DNA from: Bog-532 sp963805255
GTDB taxonomy: Bacteria > Actinomycetota > Actinomycetes > Streptosporangiales > Streptosporangiaceae
Direction of reading: 5' to 3'
Assembly (NCBI GenBank): GCA_963805255.1
Contig: CAWDTK010000011.1
Coordinates: forward strand, 310,001-374,000
Length of the DNA: 64,000 bases
Part shown: one piece after another, positions 63,435 to 64,000 of the stretch
Layout of the letters: every line of letters starts with the position of its first letter
Numbering within the stretch: position 1 is the stretch's first letter
Position numbers and translations under genes: made by a program
The notes under the pieces: model-generated
The model's database searches: none
The model's input: the letters and a program-made list of their open reading frames with translations, nothing else
Told to the model about the DNA's origin: nothing

Positions 63435-64000
63435 TCAGCGGGACACCAGGGTGGCCACGCACTCGACGTGGTGGGTCATGGGGAACGCGTCGAACGCGCG
63501 CAGACCCGCCAGCCGCCAGCCGTTGCGCACGAACAGGGCGACGTCACGGGCGAGCGTGGCGGGGTCGCACGAGGCGTACGCGATACGCCGCTCGCCGGCC
63601 GCGCCGTCTTCGCGGCCGGGGGCGGGCCGGGCCAGGTACTCGATGACCGGCCGGGCCGCGCCGGCCCGGGGCGGGTCGAGCACGGCCAGCCGGGCGGCGG
63701 GCAGCCCGCGCGCGACGACGGCGGCCGCGTCGCCCTGGTACACGGTCGCCCAGGGTGTTTCGCGCAGGTTGCGGCGCGCGTCGCGGACGGCGGCCGTGCT
63801 GGCTTCTACGCCGGTCACCGTCCCGCCCGGACCGACGGCGTCCGCCAGCACCCCGGTGAACAGGCCCGCGCCGCAGTAAAGGTCGAGCGCCGAGTCGCCG
63901 GGCTGCGGCGCCAGCGCGTCCAGCACGGCGCGGGCCAGGGTGTCCGCGGCGGCCGGGTGCACCTGCCAGAACCCGGCCGCGCCGACCCGCCATGATCGCC
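63435..64000 (-). CDS. TrmA/RumA-type 23S rRNA or tRNA (uracil-5-)-methyltransferase, cut by the window edge
   Basis: C-terminal 188 codons of a class I SAM methyltransferase acting on uracil C5 in RNA. Seen are FWQVHPAAADTLARAVLDAL, the SAM motif ALDLYCGAGLFTGVLADAVG, the DPPRAG motif, the catalytic Cys region IAYASCDPATLARDVALFV and FDAFPMTHHVECVATLVSR with the C-terminal Glu. The gene continues beyond base 64000. In relatives such a gene lies near acnA and dxs (from memory). Confidence 0.9.
   Translation of the reverse strand, partial: RSWRVGAAGFWQVHPAAADTLARAVLDALAPQPGDSALDLYCGAGLFTGVLADAVGPGGTVTGVEASTAAVRDARRNLRETPWATVYQGDAAAVVARGLPAARLAVLDPPRAGAARPVIEYLARPAPGREDGAAGERRIAYASCDPATLARDVALFVRNGWRLAGLRAFDAFPMTHHVECVATLVSR

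Overview
The window is very GC-rich chromosomal DNA with heavy GTG start usage, Pro/Ala/Gly-rich low-complexity proteins and actinobacterial signature genes (DUF3000, HemQ, a MutT1-type NUDIX/phosphatase, an S-adenosyl methyltransferase of the Methyltransf_19 type, F420-type LLM oxidoreductases). I read it as an actinomycete, possibly Streptosporangiales-like. The rank below class is inference.

Backbone. Several blocks look like conserved actinobacterial chromosome: msrB (7.1 kb), the coproporphyrin-dependent haem genes hemQ, hemY/cgoX and hemE (10.7-15.0 kb), DUF3000 and rnd (15.5-17.5 kb), mutT1-ppk (18.9-22.3 kb), aroA (32.1 kb), fprA and dxs (36.3-39.8 kb), acnA (41.5-44.2 kb), and an LLM oxidoreductase followed by a TrmA/RumA-type RNA methyltransferase at the right edge. 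hemE and acnA each carry a single-base frameshift.

Left end (0-7 kb). A minus-strand unit encodes an RraA-like protein, a decayed GMC oxidoreductase, a fused [3Fe-4S] ferredoxin-FAD reductase and a cytochrome P450, so a P450 with its own electron supply. It is followed by a membrane protein with a low-complexity tail and a D-amino-acid oxidase.

Accessory stretch 1 (24.6-32 kb). It holds the second of two nearly identical 1,315-bp ISAzo13-type insertion sequences (8.86 and 25.22 kb, both flanked by TTA). Around it are broken or truncated genes: a 5'-truncated MFS exporter, a Fic scrap, a NERD-domain fragment, a frameshifted MNT nucleotidyltransferase and a frameshifted gene of an abortive-infection-associated type. 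Intact genes are a TAXI-like binding protein and a SAM methyltransferase.

Accessory stretch 2 (44.4-59.1 kb). Intact genes (VOC protein, methyltransferase, YedK/HMCES peptidase, cupin, TehA/SLAC1-type transporter, NAD malic enzyme) are mixed with gene ruins: an integrase lacking its middle, a DUF488 start, an IS21 left end with an IstA fragment, the C-terminal half of a dihydroorotate-dehydrogenase-like protein, a headless SDR, the first third of narG, and a LLM oxidoreductase lacking its middle. It also carries a 98-bp MITE-like element with CTAG target duplications and a pair of 107-bp direct repeats.

Most unusual signal. Perfect short tandem repeats (13-26 bp units) sit exactly on, or a few bases after, the stop codons of several unrelated genes (AraC-type regulator, hemY, hemE, rnd, integrase), and every unit carries an in-sense TGA. 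A similar 15-bp array sits directly before the DsbA-like gene, and longer in-frame versions occur inside ppk, dedA and the 59.2-62.2 kb protein. No CRISPR array, rRNA or tRNA gene was recognised.
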